A stretch of 64,000 bases of DNA from Paenibacillus jilunlii (GCF_900102965.1 NZ_FNGM01000016.1:1-64000); one strand, 5' to 3'. Positions 26,552-35,880 are shown, counted from the stretch's first letter. Notes: generated by a model not told the origin, from the sequence alone. Made by a program: numbers and translations.

Positions 26552-27055
26552 TTGCGCATCCTGGGCATTGACCCGGGGCTGGCGATTGTCGGCTTCGGCT
26601 TCGTGGATAAGGTAGGAAACAAATTAACGCCGGTTCAGTACGGGTGCATCCAGACGGAGGCGCACACGCCGGAGGAGGAACGTCTGCTGCATGTATACGA
26701 GGGTATGGTGCAGCTTATTGATAAATACCAGCCTGATGCGGTCGCGGTGGAGAAGCTGTTTTTCAGCCGCAATGTGACCACGGCCCTGCCGGTGGCGCAA
26801 GCAAGAGGTGTGCTGATCCTGGCTGCTGTCCAGCGCGGGCTTCCCGTCGCGGAATATACTCCGATGATGGTGAAGCAGGCTGTGGTAGGCTATGGCAAGG
26901 CCGAGAAGAAGCAGGTGCAGGAAATGGTCAAGCTGCTGCTGAAGCTGGCGGCTGTACCGAAGCCTGATGATGTGGCGGATGCGCTGGCAGTGGCGGTATG
27001 CCACGCCCATTCGGTGAGTCTTAATTCCAAATTAAATGAGGTATTGCGAAAATGA
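26552..27055 (+). CDS. ruvC: RuvC Holliday junction endonuclease
   Basis: The 167-residue nuclease has the catalytic acidic set: D in RILGIDPGLAIVGFG, E in VAVEKLFFSRN, and DD in KPDDVADALAVAVCHAH. It cuts the junctions that RuvAB moves. The start is a TTG behind AAGAGGAGA. Its stop overlaps the ruvA start (ATGA), so the three ruv genes form one translationally coupled operon. Confidence 0.97.
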   Translation: MRILGIDPGLAIVGFGFVDKVGNKLTPVQYGCIQTEAHTPEEERLLHVYEGMVQLIDKYQPDAVAVEKLFFSRNVTTALPVAQARGVLILAAVQRGLPVAEYTPMMVKQAVVGYGKAEKKQVQEMVKLLLKLAAVPKPDDVADALAVAVCHAHSVSLNSKLNEVLRK

Positions 27056-27675
27056 TAGATTACTTAAGAGGGCCGGTTGTCCATCTGGAGCCGGAATATG
27101 TGGTGGTGGATGTCCAGGGCATAGGATACCGGGTGTTCTGCCCGAATCCGTATGCTTTTGCCAAGCTGGAGGGGCCGGTAATGATCTACATTCATTACCA
27201 GACACGCGAGGATGCTACCCTGCTCTTCGGGTTCCCGACAAGAGAAGAGCAGAAGCTGTTCCGCAAGCTGATTGAAGTATCCGGCATTGGCCCGCGCGTA
27301 GCCCTGGGGATTCTGACCGGTGGAACACCGGATCAGCTGATCTCGGCGATTTACCAGGAGAATATCACCTTTCTGACCAAGCTTCCGGGGATCGGCAAGA
27401 AGACGGCCCAGCGGATGATTCTGGATCTGCGGGACAAGCTGGACGGCCTGAGCGCGGTGTCCATGCAGACTGGATTGTTCGCTGCAGCGGCTGAAGCCCA
27501 GGCGGCTGAGGATGCAATGCCGTGGGAGGAAGCGCGGGACGGGCTGAAGGCGCTTGGATATACCGAAGCCGAGCTGGACCGGGTATGGCTGACCATGAAG
27601 AAGGAAGGCGCCGATTCAGGACCGGTTGATGTGCTGATGAAGAAGGCGCTGGGGCTGCTCTATACAGCCAAATAG
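27052..27675 (+). CDS. ruvA: RuvA Holliday junction-binding subunit
   Basis: The 207-residue protein has the N-terminal OB fold (IDYLRGPVVHLEPEYVVVDV, GIGYRVF), the two helix-hairpin-helix motifs (VSGIGPRVALGIL, LPGIGKKTAQRMI) and the mobile C-terminal domain (ARDGLKALGYTEAEL). It holds the junction for the RuvB motor. Confidence 0.97.
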   Translation: MIDYLRGPVVHLEPEYVVVDVQGIGYRVFCPNPYAFAKLEGPVMIYIHYQTREDATLLFGFPTREEQKLFRKLIEVSGIGPRVALGILTGGTPDQLISAIYQENITFLTKLPGIGKKTAQRMILDLRDKLDGLSAVSMQTGLFAAAAEAQAAEDAMPWEEARDGLKALGYTEAELDRVWLTMKKEGADSGPVDVLMKKALGLLYTAK

Positions 27676-27704
27676 GCTGCTTGACAGAACGGAGTGATGG
27701 ATAA

Positions 27705-28712
27705 ATGGATGACCGGATAATTTCGGCTAATCTGATGATGGACGAGCAGGCGGTGGAATTAAGTCTGCGCCCCCGTTATCTGGGAGAGTATATCGGACAG
27801 AACCAGGTTAAAGAGAATCTGAAAATATATATAGAAGCTGCCAAGATGCGCAGTGAAGCGCTGGACCATGTGCTGCTGTACGGGCCTCCCGGTCTCGGTA
27901 AAACAACACTCGCGAATATTATCGCCAATGAGCTTGGTGTGAACCTCAGGACAACATCCGGACCTGCCATTGAGCGGCCCGGCGATCTGGCCGCGCTGCT
28001 GACCAATCTGCAGCAGGGCGATGTGCTGTTCATTGACGAGATTCACCGGCTGCACCGGACGGTGGAAGAGGTGATGTATCCGGCGATGGAGGATTTCGCG
28101 CTGGATATTATGATCGGCAAGGGGCCGAGCGCCCGCTCGGTGCGCCTGGACCTGCCGCCCTTTACGCTAATCGGCGCCACTACCCGCGCCGGGCTGTTGT
28201 CTGCGCCGCTGCGTGACCGCTTCGGAGTGGTCAGCCGGCTGGAGTATTATACGATCGACGAGCTGAGCTTCATCGTTTCCCGCAATGCCGAACTGCTCGG
28301 TATTGAGATTCTGGGCGATGCTGCCGAAGAGATCGCTTTGCGGTCGCGGGGAACTCCGCGGATTGCCAACCGCCTGCTGAAGCGGGTCCGCGATTTCGCG
28401 CAGGTGCGCGGCGACGGGATCATTACACCGGAGATTGCCGGAGAATCGCTGAAGATGCTTCAGGTGGACCCGCGCGGACTGGACAGCATCGATCATAAGA
28501 TGCTTCATTCCATGATCAGTTCCTTCCGCGGCGGGCCTGTGGGGCTGGATACCATAGCTGCAACAATCGGAGAAGAGAGCCAAACCATTGAGGATGTGTA
28601 TGAGCCTTACCTGCTGCAGATTGGATTTCTGCAGCGTACGCCGCGGGGGAGAGTTGTGACTCCTGCCGCTTACCAGCATTTGGGCCTTCCGCTTCCTCCG
28701 CAGCCGCAATAA
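27705..28712 (+). CDS. ruvB: RuvB branch-migration ATPase
   Basis: The 335-residue AAA+ motor shows LRPRYLGEYIGQ, Walker A GPPGLGKTTLA, Walker B LFIDEIHRL, sensor 1 GATTRAG and the winged-helix end (GFLQRTPRGRVVT). It drives branch migration with RuvA. It starts 29 bp after ruvA with CGGAGTG ahead. ruvB is followed by a cell-wall/sporulation gene in the same direction. Confidence 0.98.
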   Translation: MDDRIISANLMMDEQAVELSLRPRYLGEYIGQNQVKENLKIYIEAAKMRSEALDHVLLYGPPGLGKTTLANIIANELGVNLRTTSGPAIERPGDLAALLTNLQQGDVLFIDEIHRLHRTVEEVMYPAMEDFALDIMIGKGPSARSVRLDLPPFTLIGATTRAGLLSAPLRDRFGVVSRLEYYTIDELSFIVSRNAELLGIEILGDAAEEIALRSRGTPRIANRLLKRVRDFAQVRGDGIITPEIAGESLKMLQVDPRGLDSIDHKMLHSMISSFRGGPVGLDTIAATIGEESQTIEDVYEPYLLQIGFLQRTPRGRVVTPAAYQHLGLPLPPQPQ

Positions 28713-28753
28713 TCCTTGTTTTGCTATCATCTCTATGATTAGGAGGCATCAAG

Positions 28754-30835
28754 ATGAATCTTGCCAGATGGAAAAAGTCAGGAATGGGCTTGCTTGCAGG
28801 TGTCCTGATGGCAGGGGGCCTGCTGCTTCCTGCCGCTGACAGCCATGCCGATCCGAACACAGCCATCCGGGTTGCGCTGTATGCCGATATTGGCAGCAAA
28901 TATAAATCTACCGTCCCTTTCGTGACGCTGAGCTCGACGATGGGCTTCAGCCTGATGTCCGGCAGTGCGCAGCTGCTGCCCATTCCGCCCAATAACAAAA
29001 TCCGCATCAGCCTCGACGGATACAAGGTCAAGGTGATGGACAGCCCTACATGGCAGGCGGCCGCAGAAGCCGCCAAGAAGCTTCAATCGACCTCCGATAA
29101 GCCGATGTTATTTGTGGCTTCACGCAATGGTGCGAACGTCTATCAGCTGTACACAGGCCCGTACACCAGTGAAAGTGCTGCCAGGGAAGGGCTGAACCGG
29201 GTAAGCAAAGCAGGCCTGTCCCTTGCTGAAGGGCAGACTCCTGCCTTGGCTGGAAGCAAACATCTGTCTGCTGGCTCCTTTGCTACCCAGGAAGAAGCGG
29301 ATGCTGTGGTCAGCACAATTACTGCGGCTGGCTTTGATGCCTGGAAGACGCTGACGGGCGGGCCAGCCGGCAGCGCGCAAATAGAAGTGTGGGTCGGAGA
29401 AGCGGCAAGTGACAGTGATCTTGCCGCGCTGCGGACTGCAGTTACGGCTGCGCTTCCGCAGCTTGCCGTCTCCGCCGGAGCGGCTGCGGCACCGGGGATG
29501 ATGATCCGTACAGATGCGGGGCTGGACTGGAACAGCGAGAGCCAGGCATTTCATTACCAGGTGTCCGGTACAGGAGCCAAGTTCATAGTCTCCGGTAATT
29601 CCGCCGGGATTCAACTGGCTGAGCGTTCCAAGCGCATTTACCGCGGCAATCTGGAACTCAGCGGACTTGCGGGATCACTCGCTGTCATTAACGAAGTTCC
29701 GCTGGAGCAGTACTTGTATGCGGTAGTCGGCGGAGAAGTTTCATCGGGCTGGCCCGAAGAAGCGCTTAAGGCCCAGGCCGTAGCGGCGCGCAGCTATGCG
29801 CTGTCACAGGGCAACCGTTTTGATGTGGCGAATGTGGTGGATACCACACTCAGCCAGGTGTACTACGGTATTGGTGCTGAAGCACCGACGATTACCAAGG
29901 CAGTAGATGCTACCGCCGGCGAGGTGCTGCTGAGCGGCGGCAAGGTCGTGGAGGCAGTGTTCTCCTCCAACAGCGGCGGTGTGACCGCCGACCCTTCGGA
30001 GGTATGGGGCAACGGAGGCGCTACCTTTGTCAGTGTTGCCAGTGCTGAAGACTCCGCTGCAGCAGCATCAAAGAAATGGTATTACTTGCTGCTGGACCGC
30101 GGCGTCTCGGGTTATGCCCGGGAGGACAATATCAAACTGACCGGCGGCAAGACAGCGGCAGGCCTGGCAATAGCAACTGCGAGCACCAAAGATGTGAATA
30201 TCCGCCCGCTGCCTGTCGTTGAGAGCAGTGCAAGTCCGCTTGGCAAGCTGAACCCCGGCGAAAATGCTGTAGTTCTGGATCAGTTCTATGAGAACGGAAG
30301 CTACAGCTGGGTTAGAGGACCCTACTCTTCAGCGGAGCTGCTCAAAAGCCTGTCAGGCAAGGTCAGCAGTTCGCTGCCCTCTTCCATCAGCAGTCTGCAG
30401 GTTTCGCAGCGCGGGCCTTCGGGAAGAGTGACACAAGTAAAAGCCAACGGGGAGATTCTGCAGGTGAAATATCCTGATCTGTTCCGTTCGGCGTTCGGCG
30501 GATTGCCGAGTACCTTGTTTGATATTGTACCTGCCGGCAGTTATACTGTATTAGGCGCTGACGGCTCTACGTCAACGGTTAACAGCTCCCAGAGTGCTGG
30601 AGTTCTCTCTGCGTCGGGCAAAGTGACTGCTAATGGCAGCGGTACCGTAGTTATGGGCGCAGATGCTTCGTCCAGAGTAGTCACGGCCAGCCCCGGATTC
30701 TATTTTATGGGCTGGGGGAACGGCCATGGGCTTGGCATGTCCCAATGGGGCGTGAAGGGCATGGCCGACAAAGGGTATGATTACAAGCAAATATTGCAAC
30801 ACTATTTTAATAACGTTACTATAGTTAAGGAATGA
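28754..30835 (+). CDS. SpoIID/LytB-domain secreted protein
   Basis: The 693-residue protein starts with a signal peptide (residues 1-32; GLLAGVLMAGGLLLPAADSHA). A SPOR-like peptidoglycan-binding part follows (about 90-200, two copies of the VYQLYTGPYTSESAA-type unit). The SpoIID catalytic region has EVPLEQYLYAVVGGEVSSGW, ALKAQAVAARSYAL and the C-terminal GWGNGHGLGMSQWGVKGMA. An SH3-like segment of about 100 residues (about 445-545, VNIRPLP) is inserted inside it. SpoIID-type proteins are lytic transglycosylases acting on denuded glycan. AGGAGGCATCAAG precedes ATG. It is longer than SpoIID itself (about 340), so it is a paralogue. Confidence 0.88.
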   Translation: MNLARWKKSGMGLLAGVLMAGGLLLPAADSHADPNTAIRVALYADIGSKYKSTVPFVTLSSTMGFSLMSGSAQLLPIPPNNKIRISLDGYKVKVMDSPTWQAAAEAAKKLQSTSDKPMLFVASRNGANVYQLYTGPYTSESAAREGLNRVSKAGLSLAEGQTPALAGSKHLSAGSFATQEEADAVVSTITAAGFDAWKTLTGGPAGSAQIEVWVGEAASDSDLAALRTAVTAALPQLAVSAGAAAAPGMMIRTDAGLDWNSESQAFHYQVSGTGAKFIVSGNSAGIQLAERSKRIYRGNLELSGLAGSLAVINEVPLEQYLYAVVGGEVSSGWPEEALKAQAVAARSYALSQGNRFDVANVVDTTLSQVYYGIGAEAPTITKAVDATAGEVLLSGGKVVEAVFSSNSGGVTADPSEVWGNGGATFVSVASAEDSAAAASKKWYYLLLDRGVSGYAREDNIKLTGGKTAAGLAIATASTKDVNIRPLPVVESSASPLGKLNPGENAVVLDQFYENGSYSWVRGPYSSAELLKSLSGKVSSSLPSSISSLQVSQRGPSGRVTQVKANGEILQVKYPDLFRSAFGGLPSTLFDIVPAGSYTVLGADGSTSTVNSSQSAGVLSASGKVTANGSGTVVMGADASSRVVTASPGFYFMGWGNGHGLGMSQWGVKGMADKGYDYKQILQHYFNNVTIVKE

Positions 30836-30844
30836 AGACTGACC

Positions 30845-31873
30845 ATGAATGTAGACGATTATGACTTCCATTTGCCGGAGGAGCTCATCGCCCAGACTCC
30901 GCTGTCCGACCGCAGTGCATCGCGGCTGCTGCTCGTGAACAAGGAGAATGGCCAACTGGAGCATCGGCATTTTACGGATATACTGGAGCAATTTCAGCCG
31001 GGAGATACGCTGGTTCTGAATGATACACGGGTAATTCCCGCCCGGCTCTTCGGCGTCAAGGAAGACACCGGTGCGAAGGCGGAGGTCCTGCTGCTGAAAA
31101 GTCTGGGCGAAGACCGCTGGGAAGCGCTGGTGAAGCCCGGCAAGAAGCTGAAGACCGGAGCTGTGATTATCTTCAGCGAGGAACTCCGGGCAGTGATTGA
31201 AGACGAGGCTGACATGGGCGGACGGACGCTCCGCTTCATCTATACAGGAATATTCCAGGAAATTCTGGACAGGCTGGGAAGCATGCCGCTTCCGCCGTAT
31301 ATCAAGGAGACGCTGGATGACCGTGAGCGTTACCAGACGGTCTATGCCAAGCATGAAGGCTCGGCGGCCGCGCCGACCGCAGGTCTGCATTTCACCCGGG
31401 AGCTGCTGGAGCAGATCAAGGCAAAAGGTGTAACGATTGCCTATATTACGCTTCATGTCGGACTGGGAACCTTCCGTCCCATGTCGGTAGAGAAGGTAGA
31501 AGAGCATGTAATGCATGCCGAGTATTATGTCTTGTCCCGGGAGACAGCAGATGTGCTTAATGCAGCCAGAGCCCGGGGAGGAAGAATCATAGCTGTGGGC
31601 ACAACGTCCTGCCGGACACTGGAAACAGTCGGCAGACAGGCTGAAGGCGGCCCGATTCAAGAATGCAGCGGCTGGACGGATATTTTTATCTATCCCGGGT
31701 ATGAATTTACCGTTGTTAACGCACTGATTACCAACTTTCATCTGCCCAAGTCTACATTGGTGATGCTGGTGAGCGCCTTGGCCGGACGGGAGAATATTCT
31801 GGCCGCCTATGAAGCCGCGATTCAGCAGCACTACCGCTTTTTCAGCTTCGGTGATGCAATGTTTATTTATTAA
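30845..31873 (+). CDS. queA: QueA, S-adenosylmethionine:tRNA ribosyltransferase-isomerase
   Basis: The 342-residue enzyme has the family segments DYDFHLPEELIAQTPL, LVLNDTRVIPARLFG, AAPTAGLHFT and TYHVGLGTF-like ITLHVGLGTFRPM. It builds epoxyqueuosine from preQ1 in tRNA. It starts 10 bp after the SpoIID-like gene with a weak site and is followed by tgt, its pathway partner. Confidence 0.97.
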   Translation: MNVDDYDFHLPEELIAQTPLSDRSASRLLLVNKENGQLEHRHFTDILEQFQPGDTLVLNDTRVIPARLFGVKEDTGAKAEVLLLKSLGEDRWEALVKPGKKLKTGAVIIFSEELRAVIEDEADMGGRTLRFIYTGIFQEILDRLGSMPLPPYIKETLDDRERYQTVYAKHEGSAAAPTAGLHFTRELLEQIKAKGVTIAYITLHVGLGTFRPMSVEKVEEHVMHAEYYVLSRETADVLNAARARGGRIIAVGTTSCRTLETVGRQAEGGPIQECSGWTDIFIYPGYEFTVVNALITNFHLPKSTLVMLVSALAGRENILAAYEAAIQQHYRFFSFGDAMFIY

Positions 31874-31894
31874 GCAAGAGGAAGGGTTAAATAT

Positions 31895-33031
31895 ATGGCA
31901 GCAATAACTTATGAACACATCAAGACCTGCAAGCAATCCGGTGCGCGGCTCGGCCGGGTGCATACCCCGCATGGTGTAATTGAGACGCCTGCTTTTATGC
32001 CTGTAGGCACACTCGCCACTGTCAAAACAATGAGTCCCGAAGAATTGAAGCAGATGGATGCGCATATTATTTTGAGCAATACATACCATCTGTTTCTCCG
32101 TCCGGGCCATGATATTATCCGCGAAGCCGGCGGCCTGCACAAATTTATGAACTGGGACCGGCCCATCTTAACAGACAGCGGCGGTTTTCAGGTTTTCTCG
32201 CTAAGTGATATGCGCAAAATTACCGAAGAAGGCGTGCATTTCCGTTCCCACTTGAATGGAGATAAGAAGTTCCTCTCGCCGGAGGTGGCGATGGAGGTCC
32301 AGAATGCGCTGGGCTCTGATATCATGATGGCTTTTGATGAATGCCCGCCGTATCCGGCAGAATATGATTACGTCAAAAAGTCACTGGAACGCACTACACG
32401 CTGGGCCGAAAGATGTCTCAAAAGCCATGCCCGTCCCGAAGACCAGGGACTGTTCGCTATCGTTCAGGGGGGCATGTATGAGGATTTGCGGCGCCAGAGT
32501 GCGGCTGATTTGACTTCCATGGATTTCCCGGGGTATGCTATTGGGGGGCTCAGCGTCGGAGAGTCCAAGCAGCTTATGTATGAAGTGCTGGATTATACGG
32601 TTCCGCTGCTGCCGCAAGGGAAACCGCGTTATTTAATGGGCGTGGGTTCACCGGATGCGCTGCTGGAAGGATCAATCCGTGGAGTGGACATGTTCGACTG
32701 TGTTCTGCCTACACGTATTGCCCGCAATGGGACAACGATGACCAGTCAGGGAAGGCTTGTAGTCCGCAACGCGCAGTATGCACGCGACTTCGGGCCGCTT
32801 GATCCGGAATGCAACTGCTATACCTGCCGGAATTATTCCCGTGCTTATTTGCGCCATCTGATCAAAGCCGATGAAACCTTCGGCCTGCGGTTAACGACAT
32901 ACCATAATTTGCATTTCCTGCTGGATTTGATGCGTAAAGTACGTGAAGCTATCAGGGAAGATCGGCTGCTTGATTTTCGCGATGAGTTTTTTGCACAATA
33001 TGGATTATACGATAATCTAAAAGGATTTTAG
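31895..33031 (+). CDS. tgt: Tgt, tRNA-guanine transglycosylase
   Basis: The 378-residue enzyme has the family core: TDSGGFQVFSL, AFDECPPYP, GGLSVGE, RYLMGVGSPD, FDCVLPTRIARNG (catalytic Asp) and the zinc site CNCYTC ... H. It exchanges guanine-34 for preQ1 in GUN-anticodon tRNAs. GAGGAAGGG precedes the ATG. Confidence 0.98.
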   Translation: MAAITYEHIKTCKQSGARLGRVHTPHGVIETPAFMPVGTLATVKTMSPEELKQMDAHIILSNTYHLFLRPGHDIIREAGGLHKFMNWDRPILTDSGGFQVFSLSDMRKITEEGVHFRSHLNGDKKFLSPEVAMEVQNALGSDIMMAFDECPPYPAEYDYVKKSLERTTRWAERCLKSHARPEDQGLFAIVQGGMYEDLRRQSAADLTSMDFPGYAIGGLSVGESKQLMYEVLDYTVPLLPQGKPRYLMGVGSPDALLEGSIRGVDMFDCVLPTRIARNGTTMTSQGRLVVRNAQYARDFGPLDPECNCYTCRNYSRAYLRHLIKADETFGLRLTTYHNLHFLLDLMRKVREAIREDRLLDFRDEFFAQYGLYDNLKGF

Positions 33032-33074
33032 GTAATGGGCAGTGTTTCATTGTCTTTTGAAAGGGGGGAGAATT

Positions 33075-33389
33075 ATGTTACAGTTTCAATATGCAGCAAC
33101 AGCAGGGAGCGGCGGAAGCATCCTGGGTCTTGTAGGCCCGTTTGTACTGATGTTTGTGGTGTTCTACTTTCTGCTCATCCGTCCGCAGCAGAAGAAGACC
33201 AAAACGCGCAACGCAATGCTGAAAGCTCTGAAAAAAGGCGATAAGGTCGTAACCATTGGAGGCCTTCACGGGACGATCATGGAAATTTCCGATGACATCG
33301 TAGTCCTGCGGGTAAATGATGTGACCAAGCTGACCTTTGACCGGGGTTCCATCAGCCATTCGGTTGTGGAAGTAGAAGACAAAGAGTAG
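33075..33389 (+). CDS. yajC: YajC, Sec translocon accessory subunit
   Basis: The 104-residue protein has one membrane helix (about 20-38, GPFVLMFVVFYFLLIRPQQ), the RPQQKK signature and a cytoplasmic beta-rich end (GDKVVTIGGLHGTI). ATG 33075 follows AAGGGGGGAG. secD and secF lie about 11 kb on, the gap being widened by the peptide island. It ends at a strong terminator. Confidence 0.96.
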   Translation: MLQFQYAATAGSGGSILGLVGPFVLMFVVFYFLLIRPQQKKTKTRNAMLKALKKGDKVVTIGGLHGTIMEISDDIVVLRVNDVTKLTFDRGSISHSVVEVEDKE

Positions 33390-33409
33390 CCTTTAGTACA
33401 GCCTTACAT

Positions 33410-33449
33410 AAAAAGCGTCGTTTCCTGCAAGAGGGACGGCGCTTTTTTT
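33410..33449 (+). terminator. yajC terminator
   Basis: AAAAAGCGTCG / CGGCGCTTTTT (one G-T pair) forms an 11-bp stem ending in T. It marks the left edge of the core gene block before the AT-rich island. Confidence 0.85.
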
Positions 33450-33450
33450 C

Positions 33451-33789
33451 ATGTTATTAGGTCAGCCAGTGACTTCTGGTTGGCCTATTTTTTTATAAGT
33501 AAAATATGCTGTTTTGCTGCTTTTATAATCCGATATTTTACATATTTGCAAAAATAAATTTACAGTAGTATATTAATTAATTGGATAAATGAGGTATATA
33601 TTTAAATGTTCAACAATTATAGTTTAGTTTTCATAAATAAATATACTAAAAATTGAAATAAAGTAAAAATATGTTTACAATTTATATCGAAAGATGTAGA
33701 ATTGGCTTTGCAAGTGAAAGTTATTACAAAGTGTGAAATTATGAAATAAATAATATATTAATTAAATTTTACCATCAGAGGTACGACTT
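33451..33789 (+). other. AT-rich leader region of the peptide cluster
   Basis: This stretch is far richer in A+T than its left neighbour and holds no gene or second precursor that I can find. It carries the cluster promoter at 33674-33702 and several TATATTAATTAATT-like tracts. Confidence 0.5.
33674..33702 (+). promoter_or_regulatory. Putative sigma-A promoter of the peptide cluster
   Basis: TTTACA (33674-33679) and TAGAAT (33697-33702) are separated by exactly 17 bp, 87 bp before the exporter gene. Confidence 0.6.
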
Positions 33790-35550
33790 ATGAAATCGAT
33801 AGTTGATAAAAAGGATATTGGTTTGTTAAAAAGATGTTTGATGTATCTCTTTCCTTACAAATTGCGTGTAATTACTACCTTTTTTTGTATTGTGTTTTGT
33901 CTGATTCTGCAAATTATTGAGCCATTAATATTAGGTAAGGTCATAGCTTTATTGTTCTCTAAGGAATTTGAAAAGCTGAGTGTAATGCTAATGTACCTGT
34001 TTGTAACAGAGCTTTTTGTAACCATTTTAAGTTTCTTTCAATCCTATTTATTTTCCTCATTAAGCGAAAATATTATTTATGACTTGAAAAGAGATATGTT
34101 CCAAAAGATCATTGAACTTCCCGTAAAGGCTTTCGACCAAATGAAGGTGGGCGAATTTATATCCCGTTTACAGGGAGATACTGCAACTGTAGCGAGCATC
34201 CTTACAAACCAATTGATTAATACTGCAATCGATATTCTTCGAGTAGCCATCATATGTATTGTTGTGTTTCAAATTAGTATTCCACTATCTTTGGTGATTG
34301 TAATAAGCTTTCCGGTTACATTCCTTATTTTTACCTTCTCCGGGAAAAAAATAAGGAAGCAAAGTGAAGAGCTGGCTAAGTTAAACGATAGCTATTTCAG
34401 TAATCTCCAGCAGTCCATAACCGGGATCAGAGAGATCAAGAGTTTGGGCATCAAGAAGATAAAAATTAATCAATTTCTGGATCTGGCCATCCTGCTTAAA
34501 GAAAAAAATATAAATATTAATATTATCAGTACTGTGGCCCGGTCATTATCGCAGTTCACTTCATTTCTCTCACAACTTTGTGTTATGGCTATAGCAGGAT
34601 TCCTAATATATAAAGGACAGCTGAACATTGAATACTTTATTGCGTTTACCTCTTACTCCAGCCAGCTGACCGGTTCATTAATGAACATTACCCAAATCAG
34701 CAGCAACATCCAGAAGGCGCTGACTTCGCTTGAAAGAATTTTTAATCTGCTGGATGAGTTTGGTTACAAGAAGGAAAAGTTTGGGGATTTGGACAAGCAG
34801 CACATTGAAGGGGAAATTAAGTTTTGTAATATTTCGTTCGGTTACGGGGACGACTTGCGGGTTGTTGACAACTTGAGCTTTACAATCGCAAAGAATAATA
34901 CAACTGCAATAGTAGGGAGCAGCGGGGGCGGGAAAACTACAATTTTTAATTTGCTGCTGCATTTTTATGAGGCTGATACAGGTGCTATTTTGATTGATGG
35001 AATGGATATCAAACATTTTAATGAAGAAACACTGCGCACCCATATATCGATCGTACACCAGACTCCATACTTATTTAATGCAACTTTTGCTGAAAATATG
35101 TTGATAGCCAATGAAAAGGCAACAGAAGAAGAAATGATAACTATTTGCAAAAAAATAAAAATTCATGATTACATCATGAGTCTTCCTCATGGATATAAAA
35201 CAGTGATAGAAGAGAATGGCGCGAATCTGTCAGGCGGCCAAAAACAACGGATAGCCATCGCAAGAGCGATGCTGAAAAAATCCAAAATTATATTATTCGA
35301 TGAAGCCACCTCATCACTGGATAATGAAACCCAGCAAATGGTCAAGGAATTAATAAGTTCAATGTCTCATGACCACACTGTTGTCGTGATTGCCCATAGG
35401 CTCTCAAGCATTATTGATTCAGATGAAATTCTAGTTATTGATGCCGGCAAACTGGTAGGCCAAGGAAGCCATTGGAATCTTCTAAATGACAATTTTACAT
35501 ATAAAAAGTTATATGAAAGCGAACTGGAATGCAGAGAATTAATTAGTTGA
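33790..35550 (+). CDS. ABC exporter with fused membrane and ATPase domains (peptide cluster)
   Basis: The 586-residue half-transporter has six membrane helices in residues 20-310 and an ATPase domain with Walker A GSSGGGKTT (about 376-384), Q-loop VHQTPYLFN, signature LSGGQKQR, Walker B IILFDEATSSLD and H-loop VIAHRLSS. It has no N-terminal C39 peptidase, so it should export a peptide already freed of its leader, a job the cluster's own subtilase could do. A weak GAGG site precedes ATG. Codon use is AT-rich, unlike genes on either side. A precursor gene starts 75 bp after it. Confidence 0.93.
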   Translation: MKSIVDKKDIGLLKRCLMYLFPYKLRVITTFFCIVFCLILQIIEPLILGKVIALLFSKEFEKLSVMLMYLFVTELFVTILSFFQSYLFSSLSENIIYDLKRDMFQKIIELPVKAFDQMKVGEFISRLQGDTATVASILTNQLINTAIDILRVAIICIVVFQISIPLSLVIVISFPVTFLIFTFSGKKIRKQSEELAKLNDSYFSNLQQSITGIREIKSLGIKKIKINQFLDLAILLKEKNININIISTVARSLSQFTSFLSQLCVMAIAGFLIYKGQLNIEYFIAFTSYSSQLTGSLMNITQISSNIQKALTSLERIFNLLDEFGYKKEKFGDLDKQHIEGEIKFCNISFGYGDDLRVVDNLSFTIAKNNTTAIVGSSGGGKTTIFNLLLHFYEADTGAILIDGMDIKHFNEETLRTHISIVHQTPYLFNATFAENMLIANEKATEEEMITICKKIKIHDYIMSLPHGYKTVIEENGANLSGGQKQRIAIARAMLKKSKIILFDEATSSLDNETQQMVKELISSMSHDHTVVVIAHRLSSIIDSDEILVIDAGKLVGQGSHWNLLNDNFTYKKLYESELECRELIS

Positions 35551-35625
35551 TATACTTTTCGGAGTGCCCGCCACTCTGGAATTTATATATTTTAATCTAC
35601 TACATACGAAGGGAGGCGAAATGAA

Positions 35626-35820
35626 ATGAGAAAATTAATTAAAAAGAATTTTTCGCAAATGCATACTGTTGAGGCATACGCAGATTGTCATCTTTCTTGT
35701 GCATGTTATTGCGCCACTTGCAGCTGCTGGGGTCCTGATTTCTTGCATGTTAGCAATACTAGCGCAGATAGCGGATCGCAAAACTACACTCCGACTGCAA
35801 CCGCTCAAGTGAGAGGTTAA
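35626..35820 (+). CDS. Cys-rich RiPP precursor (CLI_3235-like bacteriocin-type peptide)
   Basis: The 64-residue peptide has a basic leader (MRKLIKKNFSQMHTVEAYA) and a core with six Cys at 21, 25, 27, 29, 32 and 34 (CHLSCACYCATCSCWG), then a Cys-free polar tail rich in Ser, Thr, Asn and Gln. The K-rich start, the TVEAY segment and the packed Cys fit the precursor class I know as CLI_3235-type, found with CcpM radical SAM enzymes. GAAGGGAGGCG precedes the start; another ATG 5 bases earlier reads only ATG AAA TGA. A hairpin terminator follows, so precursor mRNA should exceed enzyme mRNA. Confidence 0.88.
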   Translation: MRKLIKKNFSQMHTVEAYADCHLSCACYCATCSCWGPDFLHVSNTSADSGSQNYTPTATAQVRG

Positions 35821-35830
35821 CCGAAAAATG

Positions 35831-35880
35831 CTAGGGTTCTAAAGACAAAGCTACCTGTCATCAGAGCCCTAGTCTTTTTA
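35831..35880 (+). terminator. Terminator/attenuator between precursor and maturase
   Basis: CTAGGGTTCT pairs with AGAGCCCTAG (one G-T pair) and is followed by TCTTTTTAT. Partial read-through would set a high ratio of precursor to maturation enzymes. Confidence 0.75.

Noticed and set aside
30572..32140. 522-codon minus-strand open frame
   Set aside because: It lies opposite the SpoIID-like gene, queA and tgt, which are all intact.
33607..33657. Second short precursor in the leader of the peptide cluster
   Set aside because: The 16-codon frame has no Cys, no leader-like start and no ribosome binding site.
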